64,000 nt of DNA from NCBI RefSeq assembly GCF_000801105.2, contig NC_079514.1, forward strand, positions 18,020,293-18,084,292, in the 5' to 3' direction. The number at the start of each line of letters is the position of its first letter. Within the stretch, counting starts at the first letter, position 1. The translations under genes and the position numbers were made by a program. Source of the stretch: Raphanus sativus (taxonomy: Eukaryota > Streptophyta > Magnoliopsida > Brassicales > Brassicaceae). This document shows, in pieces, positions 43,670 through 56,908 of the stretch. The notes beneath the pieces are model-generated. The model did not search any database. It saw nothing but the letters and a program-made list of their open reading frames with translations, and had not been told where the DNA came from.

Positions 43670-45205
43670 TTTTTTAATGAATAATAGAATCGTCATTTAC
43701 GTATCATCTTCCTCTTTAGCTTTTTGGTTTTCCGCAACTATAAAAACACGACGGCTATTGAATTTTGACGAGTTTCATAGCAATTTTCTTCGTTTTCTAG
43801 TTTTTTCCTCGAAATTTCACAAATAGAAAGTAGATTATCAGATTTACAGGCTCAAATATGTAAAAGATGTAGTTTTTTTTTTAAAATCCGATTTTCTGAA
43901 CGCATAGCAATCCATTTTGCCACGGTTGCTCACTCTTTAGCGACTTCTCGGCCGCTAAATCGGCATGCATGGTTGAAATTCCTGGTTATTGGGAGAAACA
44001 TAATAAATCACTGGTTCTGACTTTTGCTTAGAAATTGAATATCTTTAGACAATCTGGTTTTCTTAAACTTCACAGAATATATTTTAAGAAATTTAACAAG
44101 AAGGGTTTTTTATAGGATAAGAAACAAGTATCTATTGTAAACCGATTGATTTGTGTGTTGTATCAACCGCATAAGTACAAACAAGATTGTGTTAATAAAA
44201 TGATATAAACAAATCAACAACTAACAAAGATATTATCTATTGAAGTTATATTATTAAAAATTGATTTATATATAATGATATTTATAGAAAAAAAATAATT
44301 TGAAAATCTCAAAAAAATAGTATAAGAAACAAGTCTATAATATAAAGTAACCGATCAAACGCAACAATCATTACTTAAAAATAGTAAGTTTGTATGCATT
44401 GCTTTTTAAAATCTAAAATCTATAAGTAATTAAAAAATCATATTTAAAACTGTTGTATAAGATAATGTTTACAGTTTAATTATTATATTTAAAACTTTGG
44501 GATCGTTAAGAGTTTTGATAATTGAGATTGTATTTTTTTAAGAATTATAATTGAGATTGTGTTAATAAGTACTGAATGAAATTACATATATTCATTTAAT
44601 TTTTACAAGACTAAAAGGCAATGTTTTGAAAATCAGATCGTACATTGATTCGGCACTGTAAATGAGTCAATGATTGGATTCCAACTGGATTTTAAAATTT
44701 AGTTTAGTTTTAAATCAAATAAATAAATACATATGTAATAGTTATAAAATTCTTTTTATATAACTTTATACTATCTAAAATATGATATAAAATTAAAGGA
44801 AAATTTCAAAATAATATAAAGATATAACGAAAGCTAATTTATTTACAAAATAATTTACAAAATATGAATTTATAAAATATTTTTAAAAAATTTAATTTAT
44901 TACTATTTTTAACTTTAATTTTAGAAAATCGGGTTTTAATATTGAACAAGATTGCCGGTCTTTTACCAAGCTTGGCCGGTTTTTGACCGAAACTGATTAG
45001 AAGAATGAGTTATAGTCCGACCAGTCAGTCTGACATCTAGAGTTAAGATCCCGACAGTTTGAGTGTTTTCAGAATAATGGACAAAAATATTTCTGGCACT
45101 GTTTTTTCCAAAGTTTACAGAATTGAAATCTCTGTGTGTGGTTGCTCTATCTAGGAACTTGCTTTAGAGACCAACGCCAAAGTTTAACTTTATGGTTTGT
45201 GTTAG
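43670..45205. other. AT-rich intergenic DNA
   Basis: No gene supported. A repeat-like patch at 44620-45050 with GGTTTTTGACCG and GACCAGTCAGTCTGAC words is probably transposon-derived. Confidence 0.45.
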
Positions 45206-45590
45206 CATTGGTCGAGGGGATAACAGTTTGTGCTTTGATTCTCCAGGAATTATATTTATCTCATAGTTGATACTCCCTTTTCTATAACTGAAGGATTTGA
45301 TTATCCATTGGAATTTGCAAAGATTTGAGAGGGAACAATCCATGTTGGCATTGGTCTAGGATAACCTGTAAACAGGGTCGGATTATTTCTTTCGATGTGC
45401 CATCGACACAACTGACAGGTAGTATTTCTTTAAGGTTTAGAAACATCAACTCTCTTCGATTGAATGACCTATCTTATAAACATTTGGGTGGTACTATTCC
45501 TGTTGAGATAACGAAGTTGAAGAAATCTAAACTCCTGGAAATTTCCTAAAAGTTTTACGACAAGGTGCCAGAATTTAGGAAAGGTTAATA
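45206..45590 (+). pseudogene. TMK-type LRR receptor kinase fragment
   Basis: Translated pieces follow the extracellular region of TMK-family receptor kinases: RGDNSLCFDSPG, VDTPFSITEGFDYPLEFAK, GNNPCWHWSRITC, QLTGSISLRF and HLGGTIPVEITKL, then a piece like KVPEF after the final stop. In-frame stops occur before VDTPF, before EGNNPC and after LLEIS. The kinase half and the upstream leucine-rich repeats are absent. It is a dead gene fragment. Confidence 0.7.
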
Positions 45591-47660
45591 AAGTTTTAAG
45601 TTATTCCATTTTAATTACTCAAATTGATTTGATATTGAATATGTTATAATGATAAATGAGAAGAATATTACTTCAAAAGTAATAAAAACGTGAGTAAATA
45701 TAGGAAGCTTTTTATTTCTAATATGGTCAAACAAGAGGTATCATGTACGTCGATTTATTTAATGATGTATTAAAAACCTTAGTATTTTACCAGGATAAGA
45801 CATGCATTTTACGAAGAGTGAGTTTATATAATTAAAATTAAAAATATATACTATAACAAATTAAATACGTATATGTGTTTGAACTTTTTTATATGTATAC
45901 AATTATGTTTTCTTTATATAATCATTTATACATTGGATCGGACATTTGTAATTGTAATTTGGACCGAACCCTATTTTGAATTTATGATGAATCTGATCGA
46001 TTTGAGCTTAAATTTTTTATCACCTTATTTATACCAATAAAAACAGTAAAGTAGTCATCAAGTAAACTTTTATTACAAAATAGGTTCTACAAAATAAAAA
46101 AAAAATTACAATACTTTACTTTGACATTACTGAAAACCATTTCAGTGGTTTCAGAATTACCAGCAGCTTAGTATTGTTTCTAGAGTCAAATAACTTTGAC
46201 CTTAATCTTCCACATAGTTTTGAAGGGTTCCAATTCGACGACTTAATTGATACAGTCCATTTTTTGCTTTAAGTCGTTAGCTGAAAGATACCTAGATGGA
46301 AGATGGTTTTCGAATACTTGTTGTTGACAATATATATAGCATTGATAGTTAAGTTAACATGATACATTAATTAGCATTAACAACCAAGAGTCCCTCTGAT
46401 TAACATGATATATTAAGAAAATTTAATAGAAGTTTTCCATAACCACTACAAAACAATTGAGAATTTTTTTCTTGGTGACACATTTTTTTATAGTCTTCAG
46501 TTTAAATTCCCATATATAACTTCTAAAGATTTAGAAAACATACATAAATTTGGAGATAATACTTTTGCATTTATTTATTTCTTATTCTATTGAAATAAAT
46601 AAATTACTCTTACTTAAATTTCTCTGATTCTATATGTGTACGTCACGCTAATCTATTTTTATTACAGTCTAACATTTAAAAACTAAAAGTTATGGTTACA
46701 ACTTTTTAAAAAATCATCAAATATTATTAAATCATAGATATACCATATACATGGTGGGGCCTTAGTGAACGAAACTGAAACATTTGAGTAAGATCCTCAA
46801 TTTTTTGAGACTCCAATTTTTTTTTAAAAAAATACTATGTATATATATATAAACTATAGATTCCTCACACCATGGCGTGACACGTCATCAATTTATGCGT
46901 TCTGGTAGTGATATGTGTTCCTTTCCCCGAAACTATGCGTTTCGTTTATGCAAGTTTAGATTTCGTTTGAGCTATGATTGCAAACGGGGTTTTAATGAAT
47001 ATATATGTAACTATAGTTATATAAGTGTTATGAATATATCATTAATGAAACAAAAAAATCAATTTATAAGAATAGTAATAAGATAGGTTCTATAATTTAT
47101 ATATGAATAAATTTTATGATAAAACCAAATATAAGGAAAATATGTTACTACAATTCTTCTTTGATTTTTCTTAAAAGGGAATGAAAAGCAAGTTTTGGTA
47201 AAGAGGTTGATAAATTAATACATATTTTTATTTTTAATAAACCCGAAAAACCTTTAAAACCGGCTCTGATCATATATATTGAAGAAGGTATATATTGGTT
47301 AAGTCAATTATTCTTAAATTTATTAGAATATTGTTAACCAATAATTTAATTACCATTTATCATTGTAATTTTTATACATGGAAAATTAGTATTGTATCTT
47401 AAGTAAATGTTTGAAGTCTTCTTTTTCATCTACTATTTTATATATTCCTCCAATAAAAAAATTCAAATACAACATACATTCTGCAGCAGACCTGCTAGGT
47501 ACAAAACGCCTCACACACAACATCTACACCCAACATCACAGGGCAACAACACAACCAATATTCAAATCCCAAAAGAGTTCACAATTCATCCTCGTCCAAC
47601 ACCAAAAGACAACTTCATTTCAGTCATAACACATCAATAGGGTGATACTTTCTCATAGTC
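45591..47660. other. AT-rich intergenic DNA
   Basis: No gene supported. AAACCGGCTCTG at about 47260 looks like a hAT-type MITE terminus without an obvious partner, and GGTGGGGCCTTAG at about 46753 could be the interior of the same decayed element. Confidence 0.4.
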
Positions 47661-47671
47661 AAAGAGTTCCT

Positions 47672-48080
47672 TTAAGCAAATTGGAGGTCCAACAGCAACA
47701 TATATGATTGGATTCTTCCTTGGTTGGTAACATTTTGTGCAATGAGATCATCCATTCTATTGGTTGTTTTATCCTCGATTAGAACCCTCCACCATTCGAT
47801 TCCTGAAAATTCATTCATAATCTCCAAACTCTGAAATTTAAACAGAGGCCACATGTTAGCTCTAGTAACCAGCCCAGTTACACATGTATCATTGATACTG
47901 AAGATCACATTGTTAAGCCTATGACTTCTCATGTTTTGACTGCTTATACGAACGCTTGATACTTCCCTTCCTGCCTTGATTCAATGCTAGACAAAGCTCT
48001 CCTGCTGTGCATCATCACTTGGCCTTCATGGTTCCTTAACACCCATCCACAACCACCAATCTTTGAACACACTGACTTCT
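47672..48080 (-). pseudogene. RNase H-like (RVT_3) domain fragment
   Basis: Minus-strand translation gives CGCGWVLRNHEGQVMMHSRR, ALSSIESRQEGKYQAFV, a stop, then AVKTMRSHRLNNVIFSINDT and WWRVLIEDKTTNRMDDLIAQ. This is the pattern of plant RVT_3 proteins derived from non-LTR retrotransposons. The in-frame TAA lies at about 47963. The N terminus and active-site start are missing, so it is inactive. Confidence 0.7.
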
Positions 48081-48219
48081 CCCGCCATAAATGTTTGAAG
48101 TCTATAGAAACTATAACTAATTAACTTGCATCTGGAGGAGGTTTACCATCAGATTATTAGAATTTTGAGACTTGCTATTGCCTACTTCCCACAGATAAAT
48201 GGAAATAAGTATACAAGAT

Positions 48220-48955
48220 TATAGTTTTTAGTTTAGCTTATGCGAGAGATTCTACAGTCTCGACAACATCTGAATTAGATGCAACAAATTCCTGCGAGTT
48301 ATAGTTTGGAGAATGAGACTTATAGACTTATAGTTTAAAATAAAAAGATTAAATTTTGAGTTTAAATTTAAGATATGAGGTTATAGTATGAATTATTAGT
48401 TTAAGTTGAGTAAGAGTTAGAAAATAATTAGGGTTAGAAGCTTAGATTTAGGACTTGAAATTTAAAATAAACTTAGTGTTTTATGATATAAGCTATATAA
48501 ATAAAGTTTAGAGTTAAAAAAAAAACGTTTAGTGTTTTATGATATAAAGTTTGAAGTATCAGGGTTTGGTGTATAGTATTTGGGTTATAGATTTAAAATT
48601 AATAATTACAAATTTTAAGATTAGTTTTTAAGTTTAAATTTAAGATTTGAGATTAAATTTAAGAATTGATATTAAAATTTTATATTTGTTTTTGAGTTTG
48701 TATTTATGACATAGGGTTGTAAGATATGTTGTTTAGGATAAAAAGATTTGAATAATAAAAAAATAGAGTTTAAAGGTTTTTATTATGAGTTTGTGGTATA
48801 CGATTTAGTGTATGGTTTGGATTTAGAGTTTAAGGTTCAAATTTAAGATATGAAACTAAAAATTTAAGTTTCATTTATGGTTATAGTGTGGAAAGTTTAG
48901 AGTTTTGAGGTTTATATTTAAAGATTAGGGTTTTGGGTATCAGATTTAGGTTTAG
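48220..48955 (+). repeat. Degenerate TTTAGGGTT-type low-complexity DNA
   Basis: Long run of decayed words such as GAGTTTAAATTTAAGAT, TAGGGTTAG and GTTTAGGTTTAGG, consistent with ancient telomere-like repeat DNA. No coding potential. Confidence 0.55.
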
Positions 48956-48959
48956 GATA

Positions 48960-49341
48960 ATATTTACCGACTGTTTTCCTACTGATTTCCGACTGATTTT
49001 TCAACTGAAATATTCAGTCGTTATATTCGGTATACATACCTTAAAAAATATTCTTGTGTTTAATACCGGTTTTCTAGCGACTGAAAATTGACTGTTAAAC
49101 CCCATAATTATTCAGTTGGTAATCAGTCGTTAATTTAGGGACTGATTACCGACTGCATATTACTCGTACTTCATTCATTGATTTACGACTAAAGAGCGAT
49201 TGTTTTCCTTAGTCATTATTTAGCGACTGTTTCGCCACTAAAATTTATGGGTCGCAAATCAGTCGCTAATCAGCCGGTAAATTTAGTGACTGCAACATCA
49301 GTCGGGAAAATCAGTCGCAAAATCCGTGTTTTCTTGTAATG
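48960..49341 (+). mobile_element. CACTA transposon terminal region
   Basis: More than ten subterminal CGACTG/CAGTCG words in both orientations, ending at GTTTTCTTGTAATG (49328-49341). Reversed, this is CATTACAAGAAAAC, one base from the CACTACAAGAAAA end. The transposase and opposite end were not found. Confidence 0.72.
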
Positions 49342-51206
49342 ATAGAGTGAAATTATTTTTTTCCCAAGAACCCCTAATATAATTGTGCCGGCTTTGACTC
49401 TCTCATCTTTCCACTTTTTGGGTTGAAGTTATGTCTCAACTTCCCTTTCGTGTATAAGCCATATCTCCATGTAATTTGTTTCCTTTTTGCTATATAAATC
49501 AATGAAAAAAAATAGGTAATCTCAACTGCCAACAAAAATATCTTAAGTCTTATTGTTTTAGTATATTTTTTCAAGCATTGACTAAACATCAAAGTAAAAA
49601 ATTGGTATCAGTTTAGGTTCCAATTTTTTCCACCCATGGGAACTACCAAAGAACATTTCAAATATTTGGAGACAAGGCTGGGAGTTGTGCAAGATGAATT
49701 ATAAAACTCAACACCAAAATAAAAGATAAGGTCGAAGGCATGAAAACAAGATACCAAACCATGGAGACCACTCTTAACCATACCTTGGACCATAGCTCGG
49801 ATCGTCGAAGTATTGCTGCTCATAATTGTCACGGAGAATCCAACACAACCTCAGCCACCAAACTTAACTCACTAGTGATACCACTAGCCACCACGACAAA
49901 CTTACCCACTACACACCCAACACCAAATCCACAACCTGAAAACAACCCACCTCCTCCACCATCACCGCCATTACAACACCCACTTCCACCACAATACCTA
50001 CCACCAAACCCATAACCACATTGTCACATAAAACTCGATATTTCACGCTTTTGGCGATGATCTGACCTAATGGATTACTAAAGCTAAATAATAATTTGCG
50101 TATCAAGGAATACCACAAGCACACCAAGTATGTTTTTCATAATATCACCTTACAGAGGAAGCTAATGAGTGGTGGTTAGAAACTTCCAAGTCTTTGGGAA
50201 TCAATCCAATAGCACTTTGTGAGAAACATTAAAAGGACAATTGTGGAATCGATTTGGACCAACATACGGTAAAAACTTCCATGAGGCTCTTTCAAAAGTC
50301 CGTCTAATGGGTACATTGCATGAAAACAGTGTGAATTTGAGAGATTTATGAACAGAGTGGATAACTGGACTGAAACAGCCTTGGTGGGCAACTATTAAGA
50401 TGGACTTCAAAGTTTGATATTTGACCGTATTCGTATATTTGCACCAAAAAAATTTGAGAGAAGTAATAATTTGGTGAGGCTATGTGATGACCAGCTATAA
50501 CATCAACAACAATCATACACCACACGTTCTTCATCAAGCTCCCTATATCAACTTCATCGCATTCCTACGACTATACACCAGATACAACCACCTAACAGTC
50601 ATAATCAGACACCAAAAAGATTAAGTTGGGAAGAGACAAAACAAAAGTGTAGTCCCAGTCTCTATTTCAGTTGCGACGAACGATAAACACTAGGACCCAT
50701 CCGTAAAACCTCTCAGCTGTTACTCATAGAAGGCTCTGATATTAAAAGACGAGGAAGAAATATTTCATGACACCGAGGAACCAAAAATAGTGCTACAAAC
50801 ACTCACCGGTGGGATTCACCGCAGACCTTACGAATCAACACTAGTGTTCCCCGCAAACATCTTAATGCCCTAATCGATAGTGGCGCCACCCATAACTTCA
50901 TCAGTGAAAATGTGGCACATCTACTCCATTTGAAGCTTACCAATGTCCAACCATTCAATGTCAAAGTGGCTAATGGTCACCCCTATGATGTATTGGAGCG
51001 TAATGAAACATCGAGGTGACTTTGGGCGACATTATCTTCATTCTTGATTTTTTTCACTCTCAGATACAGGTTTGGACATTGTTTTGGGAATTTAATGGCT
51101 CAGTGAATTGGGACAGACTTTGTGTGACTGGAAGGCAAAGACTCTCTCTTTTGTTTCGGCTGGGAAAATTAGGATACTTAATGGACTTCAGTAGATTACA
51201 TGGAGT
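49342..51206 (+). pseudogene. Ty3/Gypsy retrotransposon remnant (gag and protease)
   Basis: TTGGTATCAG at about 49605 resembles a tRNA-Met primer site, so the DNA before it is probably LTR. Gag begins at the ATG at 49636 (MGTTKEHFKYLETRLGVVQD), followed by an Asn/Pro-rich linker and broken Gag core words (EWWLETSKSLGI, CEKH). The retropepsin is seen at 50868-50990 as NALIDSGATHNFISENVAHL. Many stops and frameshifts are present, no reverse transcriptase follows, and a MITE interrupts it at 51207. Confidence 0.78.
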
Positions 51207-51424
51207 CAGTGGCGAAGCCACGTTACGGAGTATGGTGACATGTGCACCCACATATTTTTGATATAAAAAATTTCACAGGCAGGGTTACTAAAGTTTCATT
51301 TGTTCTAATGGTAAAAACCAGCAATTGCCCCCTTAATATCTCAAGTTCGAACCCTTCTTAAATGCATTTTTATTTTTATGACCAATAATGCATCCACTCA
51401 ATAATTTTTCTGGATTCACCCCTG
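51207..51424. mobile_element. hAT-like MITE with exact 8-bp target duplication, inside the Gypsy remnant
   Basis: Starts CAGTGGCGAAGCCACG and ends CTGGATTCACCCCTG, flanked on both sides by catggagt (51199-51206 and 51425-51432). It belongs to the same family as 6441-6647 and 56909-57174. AAGTTCGAACCC at about 51342 resembles a tRNA B box. Confidence 0.88.
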
Positions 51425-51432
51425 CATGGAGT

Positions 51433-52715
51433 TATAGTCTTCGATATTTATGTTTTTAGGTCAGGTATGAATCGATGCATATCGGTTCAGATCTATTCAT
51501 ATCAGTTTTTTTCGGTTCGAGTTTTTACAGACAAAATTTTTAGATCTAGCTAATATTTGAAAAAAATTCTATTTGGTTTCTGGTGGAGTATTTTTGGGTC
51601 GAGTATTTTTGGATTGTTTCCGGTTCAGATTTTTGAGTATGGGCAAAATGTCAGCCATACGTCTGATTTTTTTTTCTGAAACAACCTCTGATATACTCTG
51701 CTTATAATGTGAAGGATGCATTTTGTATGGAAAGACTGAGAAGTTTGAAGGTTCTCTTTTCCTTCAACATTTAGTATGCTTTAATAATCATGAATTCCAC
51801 AGGTTGACTGTGGCTGGAGATTCTACTGGTCAAAAAATAACAACTCAAGAAACTAACACACTAACTATGTTCGCTCAACTAAACTATATTTGTTCAACTA
51901 AACATCATTTATATCGAAAATACTAGATTACCCCTAACCATGTTCAACGACTGACTTTTTCTACTTCCTTTGCGGTTAATTTAATCTAACGCATGAACAA
52001 ATAGTAAGTTGGCTTTTAAGACATTAACCGTGTTACAAAAAAAAAGACATTAACCAATAGCACTTTGATGGTTTTTCTGGTTTTGGGATCCGATATACCT
52101 ATTACCTAATACCTAATTTCTTTGACATGATTATGGTGTAACATTACTTGGATTTAACTGACGAAAACTTAAATGTTTATTTTTTTCTCTTTTGTGCTAA
52201 ACTCATTTTATTGAGATAAGAAGATTCCCACGAGATTAGAAAGGCGAAAATAATAGAGTAAATAATATCCATTTGGTTGGTGGGTCTTTGCACCCAAGTG
52301 ACCAAACAAATTGATTATGCGTGTTTTGTAATTTTTGGGCTGATACAAGTCCTTTTTTATTTGATAACTTTTTACATGAATTGTTTTCAAAACATGGAAA
52401 CGTATTGAAACTACGTGAGAGTTGCTTTCAGAAGAAAAGGAAAAGTGTACAAAATGAAAAGAAAACAATTATAAAAAGAAACGAAATATATACACTTATT
52501 AGTATTTTTTAAACAGCACAGACTTCATGGCGTCCGTTATTTTAATAATCAGGACATTTTTTTATTATAATAAGTTAATTACTGAAAAAATCTAGTGATT
52601 CCTTTGTTGATAAGTAGTAGTATTATATCTATTCTATTAATTCTTCAACATGTCCAATTGATATATGTTGAGTCCAATATCTTTTCTAATATATATATAA
52701 AATATCAACTGTCAA
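51433..52715. other. Intergenic repeat-derived DNA
   Basis: 51465-51620 holds GGTTCAGAT/GGTTCGAG words of the Helitron-interior type. No gene is supported; short frames at 51723 and 52208 match nothing. Confidence 0.45.
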
Positions 52716-53361
52716 TCTATCTTATTAAAACAGAAACATTCTGTTGGACCTAACATTTATTTTGTAAGTTTTTAAATTAAATACATATTTATACTTTATA
52801 GTTAAACCTACATTAAATCAATAATGTTCATTTCTTTATACTACTATCCATGTTTCCAAACAATATACTTATTTCTTTATACTACTATCAATGTTTCCAA
52901 ACAATATATTTTTATACTACTATCAATGTTTCCAAACAATATAATAATTAATCTTAGTTATTTTATATCTATCATTTTCTCTTTAAAATTTTGTAGAAAC
53001 GTTATAATTTCATAAATTGCAAAATAATGAACTTTAAAATTTGGATTATAAGACTACAAAATATGAAACTATTTCAATTTAAATCCAATTAGATTACATA
53101 TCGGTCATCCATCAGTTCAATCGGGCAGTCTCGGGTTTTAGTGATTTTTTTAAAATGAATATTTAAAAACCTAAATTGAATTGTCAGATCTCCGGATTAA
53201 CTGGTATAATCACAATCGGGTTGAATTTAAAAACACTGATTTAAATGCAAAAATATTTTAAATACACACTCTTTAAAAATTACCAAAATATTTGTTAAGT
53301 TATTAGTGAAATTTTTCATCGTAAAATATTCCGCGCTTCCAAAGCGCGGGTCAAAATCTAG
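52716..53361 (+). mobile_element. Short complete non-autonomous Helitron
   Basis: The 5' terminus A|TCTATCTTATTAAAACAG is at 52716. The 3' terminus is hairpin CCGCGCTTCCAAAGCGCGG followed by GTCAAAATCTAG and a host T at 53362. At 646 bp it has no coding sequence. A 41-bp unit around TATACTACTATCAATGTTTC is repeated about three times at 52838-52945. Confidence 0.88.
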
Positions 53362-53653
53362 TACCTTTTATAATTTGATATATCGTAACCACTCTTCTAA
53401 ATTTTAACGGGATGAAAAAAAATCTCCCCTCTAATCCTATATTTTAGGGACCCACCACTCACCTACACAAATGAAAACTCATGTTAACCTTTGCAATCCT
53501 AACTAAATATGTATTCGTATTTTTTACACTCACCTTATTTACATTCGTATTTTTTACTAAAATTTAAAAATACATTCGTATTGGACCTATATTCCAATCC
53601 TAAGTAAATTTGTATGACTGTAAGTCCCTTTAACAATGAAGATATCAATACTA

Positions 53654-54811
53654 TCAATATTATTAAATTTGGAACATGTAACCACTTTAATAAAAAGAAT
53701 TGTAATTTCTATAGAATATGTTAATTAATTTGTAACTGCAAATTTCTAAAATATGTACAACACAAAATATGTTTTATTAGCAGGTTCAAGAAATAAAAGT
53801 GAAACCAAAATAGTTACACAAATTTGTAACTGTAAATATGATTATAAACAACAAACACAAATATGATTACAAAAAATAAAATGGAAATTAAATTTCTAAA
53901 AAATGTACAACACAAAATATGTTTTGTTTACAAAATATTAAATATTTCGGAATATATATATATATTAAAATTAAAACAGAAATATATATAAACCGATGGA
54001 AATATATTTCTTAAGTTTGTTTACTATAAAATGAAAATTTAAAAAGTTAACTAATAAAGTTAACTAATATTAATATTAATTAGTGGTGGAAGCGGGTTAT
54101 TAATAAAATTTAATTTTATGATTGACGGGGTTTAACGGGTTTAAGTGAATTTTTAATAGAAATAAATATTCATATGAACTCATTTAGTTTAACGGGTTTT
54201 AAATAAGTTATTCGATTAAAAAATATTTATTAAATATGATTCTACTTAAAGTTAGTAAAGACCATATTAATCCAACTATATATTTAACAGAATATGTTAA
54301 AAATTATTTCTTTAAAAAAATTTCAAAAATTTTGTTTTGTTTTAGGTGCAGGTTAAGTTTGATATTAGTTTTCGAATATAACACTTTAAAAACTGTTCGA
54401 GTATATGGATCATGTCTAATAGAGTACAAGACTTTTATTTTTGGGCCGATTAGGATATAAATATTCTTGACTAAATTATGTTAGGTAACTACTAAGTAAA
54501 TATAATATGTTGCAAACTTTAGAAATAAAGTTTTTAAAATGTTTCTGAAATACATATATCCACCGTAAGCCTTTCCTCGTTTGAACCTCGCCCTAACAAT
54601 ATCGGAGCTATAAAATCGATTCATCGTCAAGAATGGTACAAGTGTATAGTTATGCAACTTGACATATTGAATATAGTCACAAAAAATATATTAAATTAAA
54701 TTAATATTAAACCCTAATATAATTACGAAATACACAAAAATTAAATTAAATTATTAACAAAACATAAAACAAAACATATATCCGCCCTTTGAAGGGCGGG
54801 TCAAAATCTAG
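53654..54811 (+). mobile_element. Non-autonomous Helitron, 3' end clear
   Basis: The 3' terminus is hairpin CCGCCCTTTGAAGGGCGGG, then TCAAAATCTAG at 54811 and a host T. The 5' end is tentatively the A|TCAATATTATTAAATTTGG at 53654, which lacks the usual TCT start. The body is AT-rich and non-coding. Confidence 0.62.
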
Positions 54812-55850
54812 TTACTGTTTAAGCCTTGTTATCGTTCTGAACTTGTTTCCTAATTACTTAAACTTTACGTTTAGGAGAAAGAAAAATGAACTATGCATAT
54901 TCGTTTTATGATTACTTAAGCTATACTTTTAGGTCAAAGCTTATCTCTTGGACATTAATAAGTGGAGATGTGGAAGTTTCCAATGCTATTTATCTTTTCA
55001 TTTCTTTATCTTCTTCTTATAAAGAATAATGATGGAGACTGAGAACAAGTATATTTGGTGTACTGGCTTTTGTTCAGTGGAGTGGAAGTCACATTTCCAA
55101 CAAAAGGAGACTAACTGTTTACAAAGTTACATACTTTACAATGTTTTAAAAACTTGGTTGTCTATAATAATTCCAAATTTCCCTGAAGTAAACCCTCCTG
55201 TATTCTAGCAAAAAAGAAGAAAAAGAAAAAAAAGTAATATACAGTACAAACTCAGTAAATTAATGTTCAAATAAATTAATAAACACTATAAATTGATAAA
55301 AAAAAATGGTTTTCAATTGGACTGATTCAAAAATATAACACAAATCCATAAATAATAAAATAATAATATTTAAAAAAATCCTATGTAAAGATATGGTCCT
55401 GTTAAAATCATAAATTAATAATTTTTGTATATATATTTTTATATAAGTAAAAACAAACAATTTTATTATTTTCTTTGTTTAATAATAGCATTATCTCTAT
55501 ATTTTCTTAGCACTTCAATACATTTTGCTAATATTTAGTAAAGTTATATATAAACCACATTTAAATTTTATACAACATATTTTATATACACCAACTAATA
55601 CAATAAAAATAACATGAAAGTTGAATTTCAAAATTTTATTTAATGTATATACAGTAAAATCAGTTATTTTGTTTATTTTATAAAATAAATATATTCTAAA
55701 TTAAAAAAATGCAAATAAGAAAACTTTTTGTAGACTAATAGCTCTGTAAATTAATAAAATATTATAGTCTAATATTATTAATTTATAGAATTTTTACTGT
55801 ATATCCTTAGAAATGCATTTCAGAAAAAATTGATATAAAATTATATATAG
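54812..55850. other. AT-rich intergenic DNA
   Basis: No gene, RNA or terminal repeat is supported. Confidence 0.5.
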
Positions 55851-55852
55851 TA

Positions 55853-56111
55853 CTCCCTCTGTTTCAGAATAAGTGTCATTCTAACATTTTTTTTTGTTAT
55901 ACAAAAAGTGTTATTTTATAATTTCAATGCAAACTATACTTACCTTCAACAGAAAATTAATTGTAAATTGCATTGATTTTATAAATAATTTTATTTATCT
56001 TAAATACTATTGGTCAGAGATATGTAATTAATAATAACTTACATATATTTCCGTCATTTTTTAATCTATGTGAAAAATATCAAAATGACATTTATATAGA
56101 AACGGATGGAG
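55853..56111. mobile_element. Stowaway-like (Tc1/mariner) MITE
   Basis: Terminal inverted repeats CTCCCTCTGTTTCAGAAT and (reversed) CTCCATCCGTTTCTATAT, flanked by TA on both sides (55851-55852, 56112-56113). The inner words GTGTCATTCTA and ATGACATTTATA are also inverted. At 259 bp it is non-coding and typical of plant Stowaway families. Confidence 0.88.
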
Positions 56112-56113
56112 TA

Positions 56114-56900
56114 TATATCACTAGAAAAGCAATTTTGGAAACACAATGGATATATAATAAAATGGAGGCAACCAATAATAACCAAATCTTCTTTTTTCTT
56201 TTGTGCAATACCAATTCTTCTTAATTCTGAAATCAGGTAATACTAATTATATTTATTATTTAGAAAGATTTGGATCCTCTTTCAGTATAAATAACTAGAT
56301 CTTGAATCAACATTCAATGAACTTGTGGCGGATCCATTGTTACATCACAAACATTCCTTGACCAAATGCGCCGGTCAACTGAAACTCATGTATTAACAAA
56401 CGGACTCATGTTTTGAATTGGTCAAATCGTATAACTCGTATATGAAGATGTAATTGCTGGATTGTAATCACATGTTGTCTGTATAAAAATAATTTCGTTT
56501 AGCATTTATTGTAGTACTATTTAAACATTAAGAATTTAAGATATATCCGATGCACCAGTAACAAAAAAAAAAGATATATCCCAGGCACTACTAGTTGGAA
56601 TCGCAGTAGGTTCAACGAACCACTGAAAAGTAAGTAGTAGTAATTATCTGTGGAAATATTAGTAGTTGTAACTAATTTGCTATAGAAAAGCAAATAGCTA
56701 TGTTCCAAAAACATTTACTACCACTGTGATGTTTTCTTCTTCTTTTTGTTCATCTACCACTATGAATCTATGAGATGTTGAATTTAGGAATTTTTTTTTC
56801 GAACACATTGAATTTAGGAATTAAATCATGATTTAGTAGACGAAGACGTCAAACAACACAGTTACGTAGCTAGCATACGTGTTCTGAAAGAGTACATTAT
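56114..56900. other. Intergenic DNA upstream of RAN1
   Basis: No gene supported. Confidence 0.5.
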
Positions 56901-56908
56901 ATTATAAC

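Noticed and set aside
47407..47640. 77-codon plus-strand frame rich in Thr/His
   Set aside because: No family resemblance; it lies next to the RVT_3 fragment and overlaps a second frame of equal length.
46443..49341. Possible full CACTA element from CACTACAAAAC at 46443 to the end at 49341
   Set aside because: The left end has no subterminal CGACTG repeats and the 3-bp flanks do not match.
54236..54460. 74-codon frame in a Helitron body
   Set aside because: AT-rich composition and Helitron termini around it; no protein similarity recognised.
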